The notes: a model not told the origin generated them from the letters alone. A DNA stretch of 64,000 nucleotides from Zygnema cylindricum (GCA_037447655.1 JBBHKE010000303.1:64001-128000); one strand, 5' to 3'; counted from the stretch's first letter, positions 1 to 13,126 are shown. Made by a program: numbers and translations.

Positions 1-102
1 TTCGTCCTTCCACACATAGGGACACTTGAAATCCGGGTCGGGCAGATCCGCGCTAAAATACAAAGTATGCTCGCTAAGCTACAAAAAAATGTTGACATAC
101 CC
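1..102 (-). mobile_element. Family H TIR element, truncated by window edge (copy D)
   Basis: The first 100 bases are, in reverse complement, close to the left end of the complete TIR element at 51873-52595. The block around 'gacacttgaaatccgggtc' (21-39) matches 51935-51953 on the other strand, and the following 'aaatacaaag..gctaagctac' matches the subterminal part. It ends at about 102 next to a TCA triplet. Only the end is inside the window; no coding capacity is seen. Confidence 0.6.
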
Positions 103-105
103 TCA

Positions 106-2185
106 AGGTGTGTGGCTCTGTGCCCATGTGTTCAAGTAAGGGTTTTTTTCCGTCGTTTACACTGAAAATGGGACTTGCACCGATAAAATCATGCACCATA
201 CAAAAAATGGGCAAAAAACCAAAGTACATTTTGCGTCATCTTGGAACTTAAATAGTACGTCAATTTGGCGTTACTATCTTCGCGACCCACTTCCACGTCA
301 TGCCAGCTCATCTTCATACTTGTATTGGAATCAAATCGCGTCCTGATTTTGACTAGAATACTACCCTATTGACGAATCAAAAAGCGGAATTGCAGGCGTG
401 AAACGTTTTCAAAAAAATTTGCACAAAAGAAAGTACACGTTATTTTTTTCACTGCTCGTCACGCGCATGTACATAAGAAAATGACAAACATGTTTTGACC
501 CAATTTTTGCATGGTGGGTCCTTTGTAAAAGTTTAGTTTGTCCTCGTCTCTCTTCGTCTTTCTCATTCAACCACTCTTATTTCTCTCTTCACTAAATGAA
601 ATGCGGCAATGATGGTTTCAAATAAAAGGCATATTTTTTAACTTTTTTTTGAATATCTTTGGTCGTAGTTTGATGGCATATCGAATGATAAAAGATAAAG
701 AAAAGAAATCGGACGCCACGGAAAGTTTACGTACTAATGACGTCATTGTTGAAATTTAAGTACTTTTTGGTCTATATTAGGATAGAAAAGGGTAGAGGGA
801 GTCTGCCTCAAACTCCTTTCTCCAAGCCCACACACTTGTCGTAGTCACTGAAGGCTGGATAGGGAGCTAGAACCACGGCTGCTTAGGCACTCTAGCCGGA
901 CAGAGAGTAGCTTTGGTGGTTTTACCTAAAAGAAGATTGTAGGACACAGGACTTGATCTTGGTACCTGCCATCTGTCAATCTACTTGTAGCCGTAAGCTT
1001 TGGACTATAGACTAAAACCTGTGCTGGAGAATATAAGGTTTGACAGATATTTAAAAATTTACAAGTGGAATAATTATTTTAACGTAACAAATAGGATTCT
1101 CAACACATAGATACAGCTAGATTTAGTAAGAATAAGGACACCGCACGAAATAAATGTGTGGCACATTTATTTCGACGGCTAGAATTAAAATCTGGTCTTG
1201 ATCGGACGGCCATGGTATGAGCCGATATCGCGGAGTGGGCGTTTGGCGTTTTCGGTCACCGCCACTCCGGATGACACGTGGCAAGATCTTACGGGTTTGC
1301 GAAATCTCCGGAGCGTAGGATAACAAGTTCGGATATGACACGTCATGGCCGTGCCATACAAATGCCTTACAAAAAGTACTCCGGCACATGTACTTTATGT
1401 ATAGTACAGTCTTGTGACAAGTGCCGTACCTGAGTAGTAGAGGATTTATAGTGGGGTTTAGGACTTGAAAAATAGTAGGTAGATCCCTCTCTCCCAAAGA
1501 GCTCCTGTACAAAAGGTCAACTTTGACCCTTCATAACTTACTACTCAGGGGAGCAAATTGAGTGATTTTTTTTGCTACAAACTCAGGGGAGTCCAGGTTA
1601 CACAGTGGTGTAGTCGGTCATAGTCTTTGCCAGCCAAGGTGGTGGTATTTCTAAGGGAAAGTTAAAGTGGGAAATGTTGTCCAAAACTCATATTCTAACT
1701 TTGCATTTTGAGGTGGAACTGAGCACAAAGAAAGTCTTATTTCACAAGGATGAAGCTGTATTAGGGTTCTGACTGTCACGTTGTCAATCATTTGGGTTTG
1801 TATCAACTTGGAGTCGGTACTATCTAAATAAGCTTCTTTGGATATGTGAATTCTATGGGGGAATGGACCCCATTGAGATTTAGTCACAGCGTGGCGTGAC
1901 TTCGCAATGTCAAAACCCTAAACATCTACAATGTCACAAAAAACCGGACGTCTACAATCGTCACCATTTTTGTAGATGTGCCTTATTTTAGTAAGTTTCG
2001 CAATAGTCTACATTTTCGTTTCGTAGTCTGTCGCACATTTTGTAGTTGTCTAGAATTGCCACAAATTTGAAGTATTGAAAGCGCAAGTAATGATTGACAT
2101 AGGAACACTTTAAAAAACACACCGTAAAATTTGCTCTAAAATCCAAAGTAACGTTTTAAAGTTTCGGCTACATGGGCACACACCC
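106..2185 (-). mobile_element. Family H TIR element (copy A), non-autonomous, with TCA target duplication
   Basis: The left end 'ggtgtgtg..tgcccatgtg' and right end 'acatgggcacacaccc' are inverted copies of each other, and TCA flanks both sides (103-105 and 2186-2188). The left 150 bases match the reverse complement of 52450-52595, and the right 130 bases match 51600-51725 (copy C), so A, B, C and D are one family. A 3-bp TNA target duplication and GGG-starting termini fit the PIF/Harbinger superfamily. No transposase is inside; without the nested solo LTR it is about 0.94 kb. Ends are imperfect, so the superfamily assignment is inference. Confidence 0.6.
747..1882 (+). mobile_element. Solo LTR, copia family X subtype a
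   Basis: The LTR starts 'tgttgaaattta' as the LTR at 22632 does and ends 'attgagattta' (expected ..tttca). It is flanked by gtcat (742-746) and gtcac (1883-1887), a 5-bp target duplication with one transition. Body blocks such as 'gtggaactgagcacaaag' recur in the LTRs at 13127-13563, 22632-23728 and 27551-28859. Nothing in it is coding; open frames here are chance. It is nested in TIR copy A, so it is younger than A. Confidence 0.75.
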
Positions 2186-2188
2186 TCA

Positions 2189-3844
2189 GTCTTTCTTTGT
2201 CATTGGGTCCTATACAAAAGCATACGTCGTCACTGCCTCTCCCCCTCCCACCCCAGTATCGCTTCCCTCTCCGCTTATTAGAATGAAACCCTACTGGTAT
2301 TGAATGGAAGTGCTCTAAAAGAATAAAAAATACACTATCTCAACTCTTACATTGGTGTCAGTGAGAGAAAAAAAATACAAAAAACAAAATACATGAACCA
2401 TGGCAAAAATTCCAAAATTACAAACGTCGAGGGTGTTAAAAGTAAACACGATTTCGTAATCTAACAAAAACCTAGGCTCTACAATGTCCCAAAAAACTAA
2501 ACAACTACAACGTCACTAAAAAAAAACAAAATTTATAATATGGAAGAGGCATCGTGGTATGTAGCATAAGAAGAGGATTTTACCGTCAAAAACGCAATGG
2601 ATAAACCATCAAAAACCATGATTGCCAATTGAAATTGTTTTTAAACATTATAGGTAAAAAATCTAATCCCTGATAACTAATAACAATAAAAAAGCTCAAC
2701 AACACTAAAACCTAAAAGTGAAAGTTAGTAAAACATATCAAAAAGCCAAATACCAAACTATACAAGCACCATAAACTACATTATAATTGGTTTTAAAATA
2801 GAGAGGGAGCCATTGGCACAAAAAACTATGCCACATTAAAGGTATGAGGTCTTTATATGCATTCGGTGGCTAGGAAGTAAGTTTCTCAATCCTCGACCGC
2901 CAGTCACCCATCAAGCACCACCGTATAATATTTTGTAAGTGTCGAGTTTGGGAACATTGAAAGGCGATATAGATACATTAGCGGTAGAAGGTTGACACGA
3001 GATTTACGAAAGGGTTGCGAAGTCCTCAAAACTGTAAAGATTGCCGAACACAATCAAGTAGGAATTTGTTGAAGAAAGGGTCTACGGTCTTGAAAATCTC
3101 CAAGCCAAATGATACGACGTCATCTAAAAGGTTCCAACGTGCGTAGACGCGTTTCATGGAGGTTGTTCCATCTCAAGCCGCAACAATAGTACATGTTGTG
3201 CGTGAGGAGAAATGCGACGTCGAAACCTATGGCCAGACGTATCGTGACATGGAAAAAAATAGGCAAAGGAATGGTGAATAAGAGTGTCGAATGCACAATA
3301 GGAATTGATCCATTGACAAAAGATCTGTTGATTTGAAAAGTTAGTTTCGTGCATACGCGACATTTTGTGCGCACGCAAAATTTCGTATTCAACGTATTAA
3401 TTGGATTTAATGTGAAGGTTCAAATAGATTCACGGATTGGGGGAGCTAACGTATGAATAAAACTAAAGTGACGTAAGTGAATAAATGAGTGGCGTGAACA
3501 AGCATTAAGAAATGGACGGCGGATCGCTTCGCGATCCGATATATTCTATTCGAAATACCTCTAAGCATACGGCGCACATACGGAATTGATTGCGGCTGTA
3601 CGATTTTATTTCTGCAAGAAGGGCGGCCGCCGACATAGCCCGCCGCTATTTTTTTCTTAGTAGTGGGGATACGAAATCGCGTCAACCACACAATATTTAA
3701 TATTGGACGTACCAGATTCTTTGACGAGATCCGCGGAGTCTTGTTGACTTACGATGAATCAACATACGATTTTGTGAGATTATGTGTAAATATTTGCAAC
3801 ATTGGTTTGTCTTATGTGTATTAGTTATTAGTGACGATTTACTC
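2189..3844. other. Gene-free stretch
   Basis: About 1.65 kb without recognisable coding potential. Short open frames (for example 3120-3392 on the minus strand) overlap each other in several frames and show no motif. The text is mildly AT-rich, with low-complexity A runs near 2500-2790. Confidence 0.5.
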
Positions 3845-4375
3845 ATTCTGACATACCTCGAAGTATTCGGGTATACTAACACTAATATATGTTGCTGGTA
3901 GATTACGTACGGCTGGTATGCCTCCGTACATTAAGTAGTGAGCTCTAGTATATAAGTGTAGGACTTGGTCATTTTTGGATTTAGGAACTTTTGGGACAAA
4001 AACTGTTTTGCTCATTTTTTGGTAATTTCATCTAAGGATTGCTCTCAGTTGTAATGGCATAATTATCAGAACCTGCCCTGGTCAATAAAATATTGTACAA
4101 CTTCTTGGACCTATTTATTGTCTAGTTTGTTTGGAATTATTGTAGTGGTCATTTATCAAAGTTCTTGCAATTTGTTTTCTTGCAACTTGACTTGGTGATG
4201 TAGGAATTCGGTTGGTATCTTTATGAGAATTTGAGGGAATACTTATTGGCTTAGAACTATCTTTGTGGATTTCAGCCGGTTTTGAAAATTCTGTAAAATT
4301 CTATGGAATCAAGAGGTTGTTTTGGGGTAGTCTGTGGTGCTTCCGAGGGGAAATCCATGGCTCAAAATGGCTATG
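3845..4375 (+). repeat. LTR fragment, W-like copia family
   Basis: This block is repeated with divergence at 26899-27365 and more loosely within the W LTR at 36510-36900. Shared phrases include 'gtaggacttggtcatttttgg', 'aatttcatctaaggattgctc' and 'tgtggtgcttccgagggg'. The order of shared blocks is the same, in plus orientation. No clean ends or target duplication were found, so it is an LTR remnant. Confidence 0.5.
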
Positions 4376-4949
4376 GACAAGATAAACAAGCGAGAATCTA
4401 TGATATGATAAAATCACCAATGACTTTCGTCGTCTCTATGTAGTTGGCCAAATTGTTAATCATCTTCGCCCCGTCGGAAAAAGTAACAAATTTATATGTC
4501 TTTTATATATGCCTAGCTGTATAAATCTTCAGAGGAAGAGACAATGGTTGTCGCCTTGATAGCCAAGAGGGTAAAGTAAGAGGAGGGAAAGAGATAAGAG
4601 TAGTTCTTAGCAAAAAAGGTGGACTATTCGGGATTTGATTATCGGCCTGAGAGAGTCTATACCAGTCACCCTATTCGCCTACCTTAAACAATTGACGTAG
4701 AAAAATCATTACATACATAGGGCGTGAATCCTTAATAAAAGAGTTAACATAGAGAAATTTCATTTAACGAAATGAAACTGTATTTCGCACATGGAGCGGA
4801 TTATGTATACGAGCGCACACAACATTATGTGCGCTGCATAGATGGACGGACGAAAATAAAAGTCAAACATTTGATCGGACGAGCCATATTGGTGTTGGCT
4901 ACTCAAAATGGTTATTTTAGAGGTTTACGTTAAAAACACCATAGATTGA
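4376..4949. other. Gene-free stretch
   Basis: No coding or repeat assignment is possible here beyond short AT-rich runs. It is the left flank of the Z-element LTR that begins at 4950. Confidence 0.4.
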
Positions 4950-5417
4950 TGCAACTCGGAGACCTCCATTGGTCCTCGGAGTAGGCAGCTCATACGGAGC
5001 CCCTAGGATAACCCTGACCCCTTGGTGTTTCACCAAAAATAAGTGCCACCCCGCCAGATGAAAACTCAAACCAACTTCATCGCTGACAAGACAAGACTCC
5101 CCTAAGTCGATAGCAAAAAGAGTTATTGAATTTGCTCCCATAAGCAGTAAGTTATGAAGGGTCAAAGATGACCTTTTGTACAGGAGCTCTTTGGGAGAGA
5201 GGGGTCTACCTACCAAATTTTCTAAGTCCTAAATCCCTCTCTAAACCCTATACTACTAGAATACGGCACCAATCAGATTATTGTGTCTTATAAAAAAGTA
5301 CAAGTGCCGATGTACTTTCTGTACGAGAATCCTACGGCAGGCCAAAAAGTCGATGCCTGCCACATCAGGATTCGTTCCCGTATTCTCCGGAGATGCCACA
5401 AGCCAAAGTGATTGTGT
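4950..5417 (-). repeat. LTR of copia Z (X subtype b), distal part, interrupted by Y1
   Basis: Read on the minus strand, this is the 3' part of an LTR ending 'ggtctccgagttgca', the counterpart of 'ggtctcagagttaca' at the end of the solo LTR 20821-21861. The rest of the same LTR resumes at 11159 after the Y1 insertion. The U3/R zone has the GTAC-rich block typical of the family (5270-5350). Confidence 0.65.
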
Positions 5418-6115
5418 TGTTGTTTTTGGAAAGCTTTAAGTCTTTGTAAATTAGTATGAGGACACTGGTCATCAACTAAAGTACTGTTTCATGTATCTTC
5501 GTTTAACACTTACGTCCACGTCACACATCAAGGGATGACAACGCAGCTGCGATACAGCAATGTTGTTGCGACGAAGTTAGGACAACGCAACTGCGATTAC
5601 ATTTGATACGATCCTTGCGGACGACGCAGCTGCGGATAGTGTAATATGATTCAGTTTAGTATAGAGCAGCTGCGATAAATATGAATCTAGTTAGATCAGC
5701 GGTAGCTTAGTGGTAGCTCAGTGGTAGCTTCATAGATTAATATTAGCTTGGTTGTTTGACGTACCACTTAGGTACACTAGTATCATTGGTACAACACACG
5801 TATAAGACTTAGGACTTAGAACACAAAGTGTATCCAGACTTCCAAGTAGTAAACTGCAAACGGTTTTTGGGAAACTTCTCAGTATTATATCTTGAGTATT
5901 GTCTGGTCAATTGTGCTTAAAGTTTGGGAGTTGGCACTGTTTATGCTACTCTATATTCAGATAGAATTTTGTGAGGTTTGGATGTTTGTATAAGATTTGG
6001 TGAGCACTTGAAATCAGTTGTTTGATATAATTCTTGATAGCTTCTGAGAGTGTATCATGTCTACTTCTACTACTACTGCTGCTCCTCCACCTGCACCGGT
6101 GGTCGTAGAACAACA
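5418..6115 (+). repeat. 5' LTR of Y1, including the gag start codon
   Basis: It starts 'tgttgtttttgg' and ends 'gtagaacaaca', giving TGTTGT..ACAACA termini. These ends are proved by the solo copy at 25788-26512, which has perfect target duplications. The ATG at 6057 and the first 20 gag codons lie inside the LTR. CAGCTGCGATA-type tandem units are near 5540-5680. Confidence 0.8.
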
Positions 6116-9100
6116 CGTTATGGGCGTGTCATCAAGAATTCCTATCTTTTCGGAGGAAAAGTATGTTAATTGGGTGGATATGGTGGAGACACATTTTGAG
6201 AATGTCAATCTTTTGGACATATTGGATGGTTAGCTTGATGAATTTGATCCGTCATGGTCTAAGAAAAATACGCAAGCTCGTTCTATTCTAAAATTTTGTA
6301 TACCTGAGGACTTAGCTATGTCTCGGATTAAAATGAAAAAAACAATTGATATCTGGAAATCTCTTAAAACTCATTTTGAAAAAGCTAATGTCCCAGAAGA
6401 ACTCCAATTGGCCGGAAAAATTTGGGAGTATAAATACACTGGCGGTACAATGGCTGAATATTCTAACAAGTTTCGCATCCTTGTAGATGCACATGCTTGC
6501 GTAGGTGGGGAGTTTCCTCAGTTTCAACAGGCAGCATTGCTCATGCGGGGTCTCCCTCGTAGTATGAAATGAGCATCTGATATGCTCAAACATGAGGATA
6601 AAGCTAGCTGGACTTTACAGTTAGCTATCAATTTTTGCTAGAAGAGGAAGCTACATCAAATATTCTCAATGTAGAGCAGGGAGAGGCTTTTATTTCAGAC
6701 TTTGAGAGGAAAGGTTAGTTAAATTAGCAAAGAAATCAGTTTAATCAGGTCAGACAGTTTAATCAGGGTGGTAATAGACAATCCAACAATGCATGTTTTT
6801 ATTGTAGTGAGAGGGGTCATGGATACAAATTTTGTCCTAAGCTTAAAAAAGCTTACGATACAGGTTTATACAAGTCGGGGTGGCAACAAAGTCAATTTGA
6901 CAAAACCTTCACGGGGCCTCCTCATCGTGGAAATGCACTATCTTCAGCATCTTCATCACTCCAAGACGAGCATCTGACATTTTCTGAGGAGGATGAAACG
7001 GATCTATTTGCTATGGCGGCAGCGATGGAGGGCGCGAAGGACCCGGGATGGATAATGGATACTGGAGCGTCAACCCACATGTGCTGGAACAAAGCCATCT
7101 TCAAAAATCTGAAAACAACGTCGGAGAAAAACATTTATTATGCTTGTGGAATGAGTGTTCAAACTCGTGCTGTGGGTGATGTGTCTTTGCTAGTGAATGT
7201 GGAGGGCAAAGCAACTGAAAGAACTCTTCACAATGTATTATTTGTGCCTGACTTAAGAAAACTTTGTTTTCTACGTCCTTGGTAGAGAGTAAAGGCTTTG
7301 AGGTTAATTTAAAATATGGTAGGCAAGTTGTTAGCAAAAACGGCAAAGTTGCAGTTAGAGGTACTAGAGATAATAACAAGATGTACCGAATGGATACGGC
7401 TAATACCAAGGAGAATGATGTTCTATACTTTGGTGTTTTGCATTTGGATGAGTTGTGGCATAAAAGATTAGGCCATGTAATCTATGATAGTTTGAGAAAA
7501 ATGGTATTTGCGAAAAAAATAGAGGGTGTGTCAATCACAAATCAGCCGGTCAAAACATGTGATGGCTGCGCTTTGGGAAAAATCCACAAAATACCATTTC
7601 CTAAAGAGTCCGAGCATCGGTCCACAAGACTTTTACAACAAATTCATTCGGATGTTTTTCGTCTTGCGAAGGTTCCATCTTCTGGGGGAATGAAATGTAT
7701 GGTCACCTTCACAGATGATTTCTCCAGGTTTACAAAAGTTTACTGCATAAAATAAAAGAGGGAAGTGTTTGGTCACTTCAAACACTAAAAAACATATGTT
7801 GAAAAACTTCATAATTCACCTATTTTGCAGCTCAGATCAAACAATGGTGGTGAATATACATCAAAAGAATTTGAAACCTTTTTACTCAAAGAATCTACTA
7901 ACTGCTCCATATTCACCAGAACAACACGGGGTATCGGAGAGATTAAAAAGAACTCTCACGGAAAGCTCCAGGTCAATTCTCGCAGATAAAAATGTGGATC
8001 CGAAATTCTGGGCTGAGGCTCTAAATTGTGCAGTTTATATTAAAAATAGGATAGGATCAAGATAAGTAGACTCTACTCCTTACGATATCTGGACAGGTAG
8101 CAAACCTGATGTTAGCCACTTCAAAGTCTTTGGTAGTCAATGCATTATCTTGGATACGTCTACGGACAGATGGAAAATGGAACCGAAGGGTTTACCGGGT
8201 ATTTTGTTAGGATATGATAATCACTCTTAAGGTTACAGAGTCTTTGTGTTTGAGAGGCAAAAAATAGTTGTAGCAAGGAACATTATATTCAAAAATGACC
8301 TAAAATCGATAGATTTAATTCAAATGACAGAGCAGCAAAAGCAGCAAAAAGTACAGGAGTATGTCAACTTAGATTGCATGCAAGAAATTGTCCCGCATGT
8401 GCAACATTCTCCAGTGGTGACTCCAGAGTCAGACTCTCTCCGAATTCCTCATCAAGTTCAGTTCAAACCGGACCAACAACAGTCAATACGCACGGATCGC
8501 AACCAGCGCAATCAACCCAATCAACGCAATGCGCGGCATCCGACGATCTCAGCCTCAGAATTTCCAGAGAGAAGAAGATCCAGCAGTCGCCTCCAAGCAA
8601 GCTCTCACTTTTCCTACTCCGCAGCCTCAATGGAGCCCTTGACCATCGAAGAGGCCGTCTCATCATCAGAGCGGAATCACTGGATTGAGGCAGCAAACGA
8701 CGAAATGAAGTCGATCATATAGGCTCAAACATGGGAGATTGTGGAACTTCCTGCGAATCGAAAAGCGATCGGCAACAAATGGGTATTCAAGGTGAAGTTA
8801 AATCCCAATAACACCATTGAACGATATAAGGCCAGACTTGTGACGAAGGGTTATAATCAAAAGGAAGGAATCCATTTTGAAGAAACATTCTCTCCGATTG
8901 TAAGATTTTCGACAATTAGGATTTTGTTGTCCCTAGCTGCTATAGAGGATATGGATATACATCAGATGGATGTTATGACAACATTTTTGCACGGTGAACT
9001 AGAGGAGACTATTTACATACAACAGCCTGAAAAATATACAAAACCAGGAAAAGAGCACTTAGTATGCAAGTTGCTACAATCTCTGTATGGCATAAAACAT

Positions 9101-10209
9101 GCCCTTAGACAATGGAATCTGAAGCTTGATGAATTTTTGACTAGCCTAGGATTTCAAAGAATAAGTTCAAATCACTCTATCTACGTACTAAAAGGTGAAA
9201 ATGGGTTAGTGTATAATGTGGTGTATGTAGATGATATACTATTAATTAGCAAATCAATGGCTTAAATTAACAAAATCCAAACTGCTCTACACTTAGGATT
9301 CGAGAAGAAAGATCTTGGTGAGGCAAAATATTTTTTAGGTATTAAAGTAGAGAGGGACAGAAATAAGAAAGTAAAAAAATTGACTCAAAAAGAGGCTATT
9401 GGAAACATGTTAGATGAGTATGGAACGCGGGGGGCAAAAGGATGTCTAACTTTAATGGAGTTTCGGCAGAAGCTAGAGGGAGAAGAGACAGAACCAGGTG
9501 TCATTGTTAGCGAGTATTTAGAGTCACAAAGAATGATTCTATGACACAAATACCTTACAGACAGATAGTGGGAAACTTAATATATTTCATGAACTGTACC
9601 CGTCCTAACATTGCTCCAGCAGTCGGGGTACAGAGCATGAGTCTAGAGAATCCGAGAAAAACTGATTTTGATGCAGCAAGGAGAGTATTAAGATATTTGG
9701 CAAGAACAAAAGACCTCAAACTCACACTAGGCAGAGGAGAAGTGAAGCTGCAAACGTGGAGTGATGGAAGCTATGGCGACATGCCAAGCGGAAAATCCAC
9801 CACGGGATTCGTTTTGCAAATTGGGAACGGAACGTGCTACTAGAGCATCAAACTTCAAAGGGTTACAGCACAGTCGACAATGGAGTCAGAATATATGGTA
9901 GCAACCTTGGCCCTGAAAGAACTCTTATGGGTAAAATCCATGTTGCAAGAATTAGGATTTATGCAGGTTGGGCCGCAAGTGATCTGGTGTGATAACAAGG
10001 CTACCATAGCCATTGCCTCTAACCCAAGTCACCACTTCAAGAGTAAGCACATGGATGTGCGATTTCACTTTGTAAGAGAAAAAGTGTTCTCTAAGGCCAT
10101 CAAATTATGTTATCTGTTAGACGCAAGAATTGTTGGTGATATGCTTACTAATGCTCTTCGTACTTCGAAGTTGAAGTATTGTAAGGATGCAGTAGGATTA
10201 GGTGAATAG
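6057..10209 (+). pseudogene. Y1 gag-pol polyprotein, Ty1/copia, broken
   Basis: A single gag-pol frame of about 1,385 codons is intended, but it is cut by many stops and frameshifts. In order: UBN2-type gag (6117-6720); a CCHC zinc knuckle with C-F-Y-C..H..C at 6794-6835; aspartic protease with D-T-G-A at 7058-7069; gag-pre-integrase region with 'ELWHKRLGH' near 7450; the integrase zinc site ending 'CDGCALGK' near 7560; integrase core to about 8200; RT with 'YKARLVTKGYNQKEG' near 8825 and Y-V-D-D at 9224-9235; RNase H with 'WSDGSYG' near 9760 and 'WCDNKATIAIA' near 9985. Stops include 6572, 8722 and 9265. It cannot make a working polyprotein. Unlike Y2 and Y3 it lacks the two nonsense codons those copies share. 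Confidence 0.85.
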
Positions 10210-10405
10210 ATAAGTAGCTCCACTACGATACTGCCATGCTGCACTATCCCAAATTTAGGATGTAGTGGAACCAGGTGATTAGTTGGCTTCCTGCGCTGCT
10301 ATGTTGCCATGTTGCGTTGCTATGGCTGCGCTGCTATGCTGCCATGCTGCGGTAAGTGTGACATCGCAGCCGCGTTGATACATTGAGTCTAAAGCTTTAG
10401 GGGAG

Positions 10406-11158
10406 TGTTGTTTTTGGAAATCTTTAAGTCTGAATAAATTAGTATGAGGACACTGGTCATCAACTAAAGAACTGTTTCATGTATCTTGCTTTAACACTTA
10501 CGTCCATATCACACATCAAGGAATGACAACGCAGCTGCGATACAACAACGCAGCAGCGATACAGCAACGCAACTGCGATTCAGCAACGCAGCTCCCATAC
10601 ACAATTGTAGTTGCGACGAAGACAGGACAACAAAATTGTGATTACATTTGATACGATCCTTACGGACGACGCAGCTACGGATAGTGAAATATGATTCAGT
10701 TTAGTATAGAGCAGCTGCGATAGATATGAATCTAGTTAGATCAGCGGTAGCTTAGTGGTAGCTGAGTGGTAGCTTGATAGATTAGTAATAGCTTGGTCGT
10801 TTGACGTACCTCTCAGGTACACTGGTATCATCGGTACAACAGAAATAAGACTTAAGACTCAGAACACAAAGTGTATCCAGACTTCCAAGTAGTAAACTGC
10901 AAACAATTTTTCGGAAACTTCTGAGTATTATATCTTGAGTGTTGTCGGGTCAATTGTGCTGAAACTTTGGGAGTTGTCGGTGTTTATGCTACTCTATATT
11001 CTAATATAAATTTGTGAGGTTTGGGAGCTTGTATAAGATTTGGTGAGCACTTTAAAATAGTTGTTTGATAGGATTATCGATAGCTTTTGAGAGTGTATCA
11101 TGTCTACTTCTACTACTACTCCTGCTCCTCCACCTACACTGATGGTTGTAGAACAACA
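10406..11158 (+). repeat. 3' LTR of Y1
   Basis: Begins TGTTGT right after the purine run ending 'ttaggggag' and ends 'gtagaacaaca'. It is 753 bp against 698 bp for the 5' LTR; the difference lies mainly in the CAGCTGCGATACAACAA-type tandem repeat (10530-10600). An unused copy of the gag ATG lies at about 11100. Confidence 0.8.
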
Positions 11159-11733
11159 TGCGCCACGTGTCATTTGACGTGGCGATGACCGAAAAACGCC
11201 AAAGCGTCCATTCCACAATCTCGACATCTATCATGGCCGTTCGATCTAGATCAACAATTAATTATAGCCGTCAGATTGGTTGTGTGGTGTTTGTTTTTTG
11301 GTTGAAACAAATGCGCAATATTCGTTTTGCGGAGTAACGTAGGCTGTACTTTACAAAACTGTGTCTATGTCTAAAAATATGTTCCACCATTAAACGAACT
11401 TGTGTACGTATACATTGTTAAATATTTATCAGACCCCACATGTACCAGCACCGATGTTAGACTATTAGGATAAAGCTATCAGCTACGGCTGAACTTGACA
11501 GATGGCAAGTACTAGGACGAAAACCCGGGTTCTTCCAGTCCCATTTCGGTAAACCTAACAAAACTGCTACCTGTCTTACTCTAGACACCATAGGCAGCAA
11601 TGGCTCTAGCTCCCTTTTCAACTTTTAGTGAATGCGATAAGTGTGGGAGTTGAAGGAGAGGAGTTAGAGGCAATCTGCCTCTACTTCTTTTTTGCTTTTT
11701 ATCTAGAAAATCTAAAAACCTTTAGTTTCTACA
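11159..11733 (-). repeat. LTR of copia Z, proximal part
   Basis: Continuation of the minus-strand LTR split by Y1. Its 5' terminus reads 'tgtagaaactaaagg' on the minus strand (right edge 11733), matching the start of the solo LTR at 21861. A purine-rich tract on the minus strand, 'aataaggtgag', lies immediately outside it (11734-11745), so this is the 3' LTR of Z. Confidence 0.65.
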
Positions 11734-12350
11734 CTCACCTTATTTGCTAGTGACTCTTCAATTTCAAAACCTTCTCTTTGCCAAATAATAGCTTAGGGGA
11801 AGGCACAGATTTGGTCATCATGTTTGTTACGATCTCGCTATATGGTCTATACTCTAAACTGATTATTTTGTTTTCTACCTTCTCTCTAACAAAGCTGAGT
11901 CTTGTATCCATGTGATTGGCTTTAAAATGATGTTTAGGATTGGCAGCAATGGCGATTGCTGCTTTATTATCACAAAAACGTTTCTGCACACCAAAAGGTT
12001 AAGTCATAGATCTTAAGGTGACCATGATCACCAAGCAAAGACTTCACCCACATTCATTCTTTTACTGCAGAGCAAGAGGCCAAATACTCAACCTCCATGG
12101 TGGATTGAGCAATAACCTTTTGTTGTTTGCTACTCCAGCAAGAAGCTTCATCACCCACATATAATACTTATCCGGAAGTACATCTCCTCATCGGAGCATC
12201 ACCATAACTAGCATCACTCCAAGTAGTGATGTCAGTATTCCCTCCACCCATATGCAACTATAGATCCCTATTTCCTATCAAATACCTAAGCACTCTCTTA
12301 GCTGCCGACCCAGGATTTAATCCCGCTACCTCCATTTCGTCACATTGCCC
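11734..12350 (-). pseudogene. Copia Z RNase H region, truncated
   Basis: On the minus strand this reads the copia RNase H domain: 'TTWSDASYGDAP' near 12200, 'MEVEYLASCSAVKE' near 12090, and 'CDNKAAIAIAANPKHH' then 'KANHMDTRLSFVREKVE' within 11747-11989, so the acidic D-E-D residues are present. The frame stops at 11747 just before the polypurine tract. Stops and a frameshift occur around 12000-12160. Everything upstream (RT, integrase, gag) is missing because the sequence changes abruptly to an LTR fragment near 12355. Confidence 0.75.
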
Positions 12351-12361
12351 GATAGCGCTCA

Positions 12362-13121
12362 GCTTTATCCTATTAGACTAGAATCAATGCCAAATGCTAT
12401 AGCGTGTGATAGATGTATATACATTTAGGAAGGAACAAATCCATTTAACTAAAACTGGATACGGCGTGCATAGATACAGTTTTAGTACGACATCATTTCA
12501 GAATGAATACCTCGCATTTATTTGAAAGCGAAACAAATGTCGCGCAAGTAACTATAACGGCTAAGATTACGTCTCATTACAAATCCGACGACGCACGTCA
12601 TCGGCGAAATCTTGAAGTGGTCACCTTGGCGTTTTGTGATGTGGCATGACCTGGAGCCACGTGGAGAGATGACATTCGGTCATAGGAATTCCGAGGAATG
12701 TACGGACAAGTAAAAAGCAGACACGCGTCCGCTTAATAGCCTTGTCGTACAAGGCCGTACAAAAGGTACACATCGACAGTAGTAATTTTTGGTACGCTAC
12801 AGTAATTTGATTGGTCCGCACTTGAGTAGATAGAAGTTATTAGAGGGAATCAGGACTTAGAGAGTTTTGGTAGGTAGTCACCTCTCCATTTGAGAGTTTG
12901 TAAAAATTGGAATTTTTAATGCCTCATAACTTATCGCCTGGTTGGGCGTTTTCAGAGATTCTTTTTCCTACGGACTCAGGGGAGTCTATGCACCAGAAGG
13001 GTGCAATTAGATTGTCAGTTTGATTGCTTGGGCAGCAGTGGCTGTGGCTTAAAGTGGGCTAGTTAAAAACTATCTAGAGGCTTTCTGTATTCTGTAGTAT
13101 AATGGAGGACACAGAATTACA
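12362..13121 (+). repeat. LTR fragment, X subtype b, 5'-truncated
   Basis: A plus-orientation LTR lacking roughly its first 300 bases; it ends 'gacacagaattaca', as subtype b LTRs end in ..TTACA. Immediately after it comes ggtag (13122-13126) and then the 3' part of the X1 5' LTR. It therefore probably inserted into that LTR and later lost its left end together with the Z element's 5' part. Confidence 0.55.
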
Positions 13122-13126
13122 GGTAG

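Larger units (their letters stand above)
5418..11158 (+). mobile_element. Ty1/copia retrotransposon Y1, complete but defective
   Basis: Full-length element: 5' LTR 5418-6115, internal region with gag-pol, polypurine tract just before 10406, and 3' LTR 10406-11158. Flanks are tgtgt (5413-5417) and tgcgc (11159-11163); the two differences are C/T transitions, so this is probably a decayed 5-bp target duplication. It sits inside the LTR of element Z. Domain order protease-integrase-RT-RNase H defines Ty1/copia. The most diverged of the three Y copies. Confidence 0.85.

Noticed and set aside
1123-1887. Minus-strand frames in the first 2 kb as host genes
   Set aside because: They lie within a solo LTR of family X that has a target duplication.
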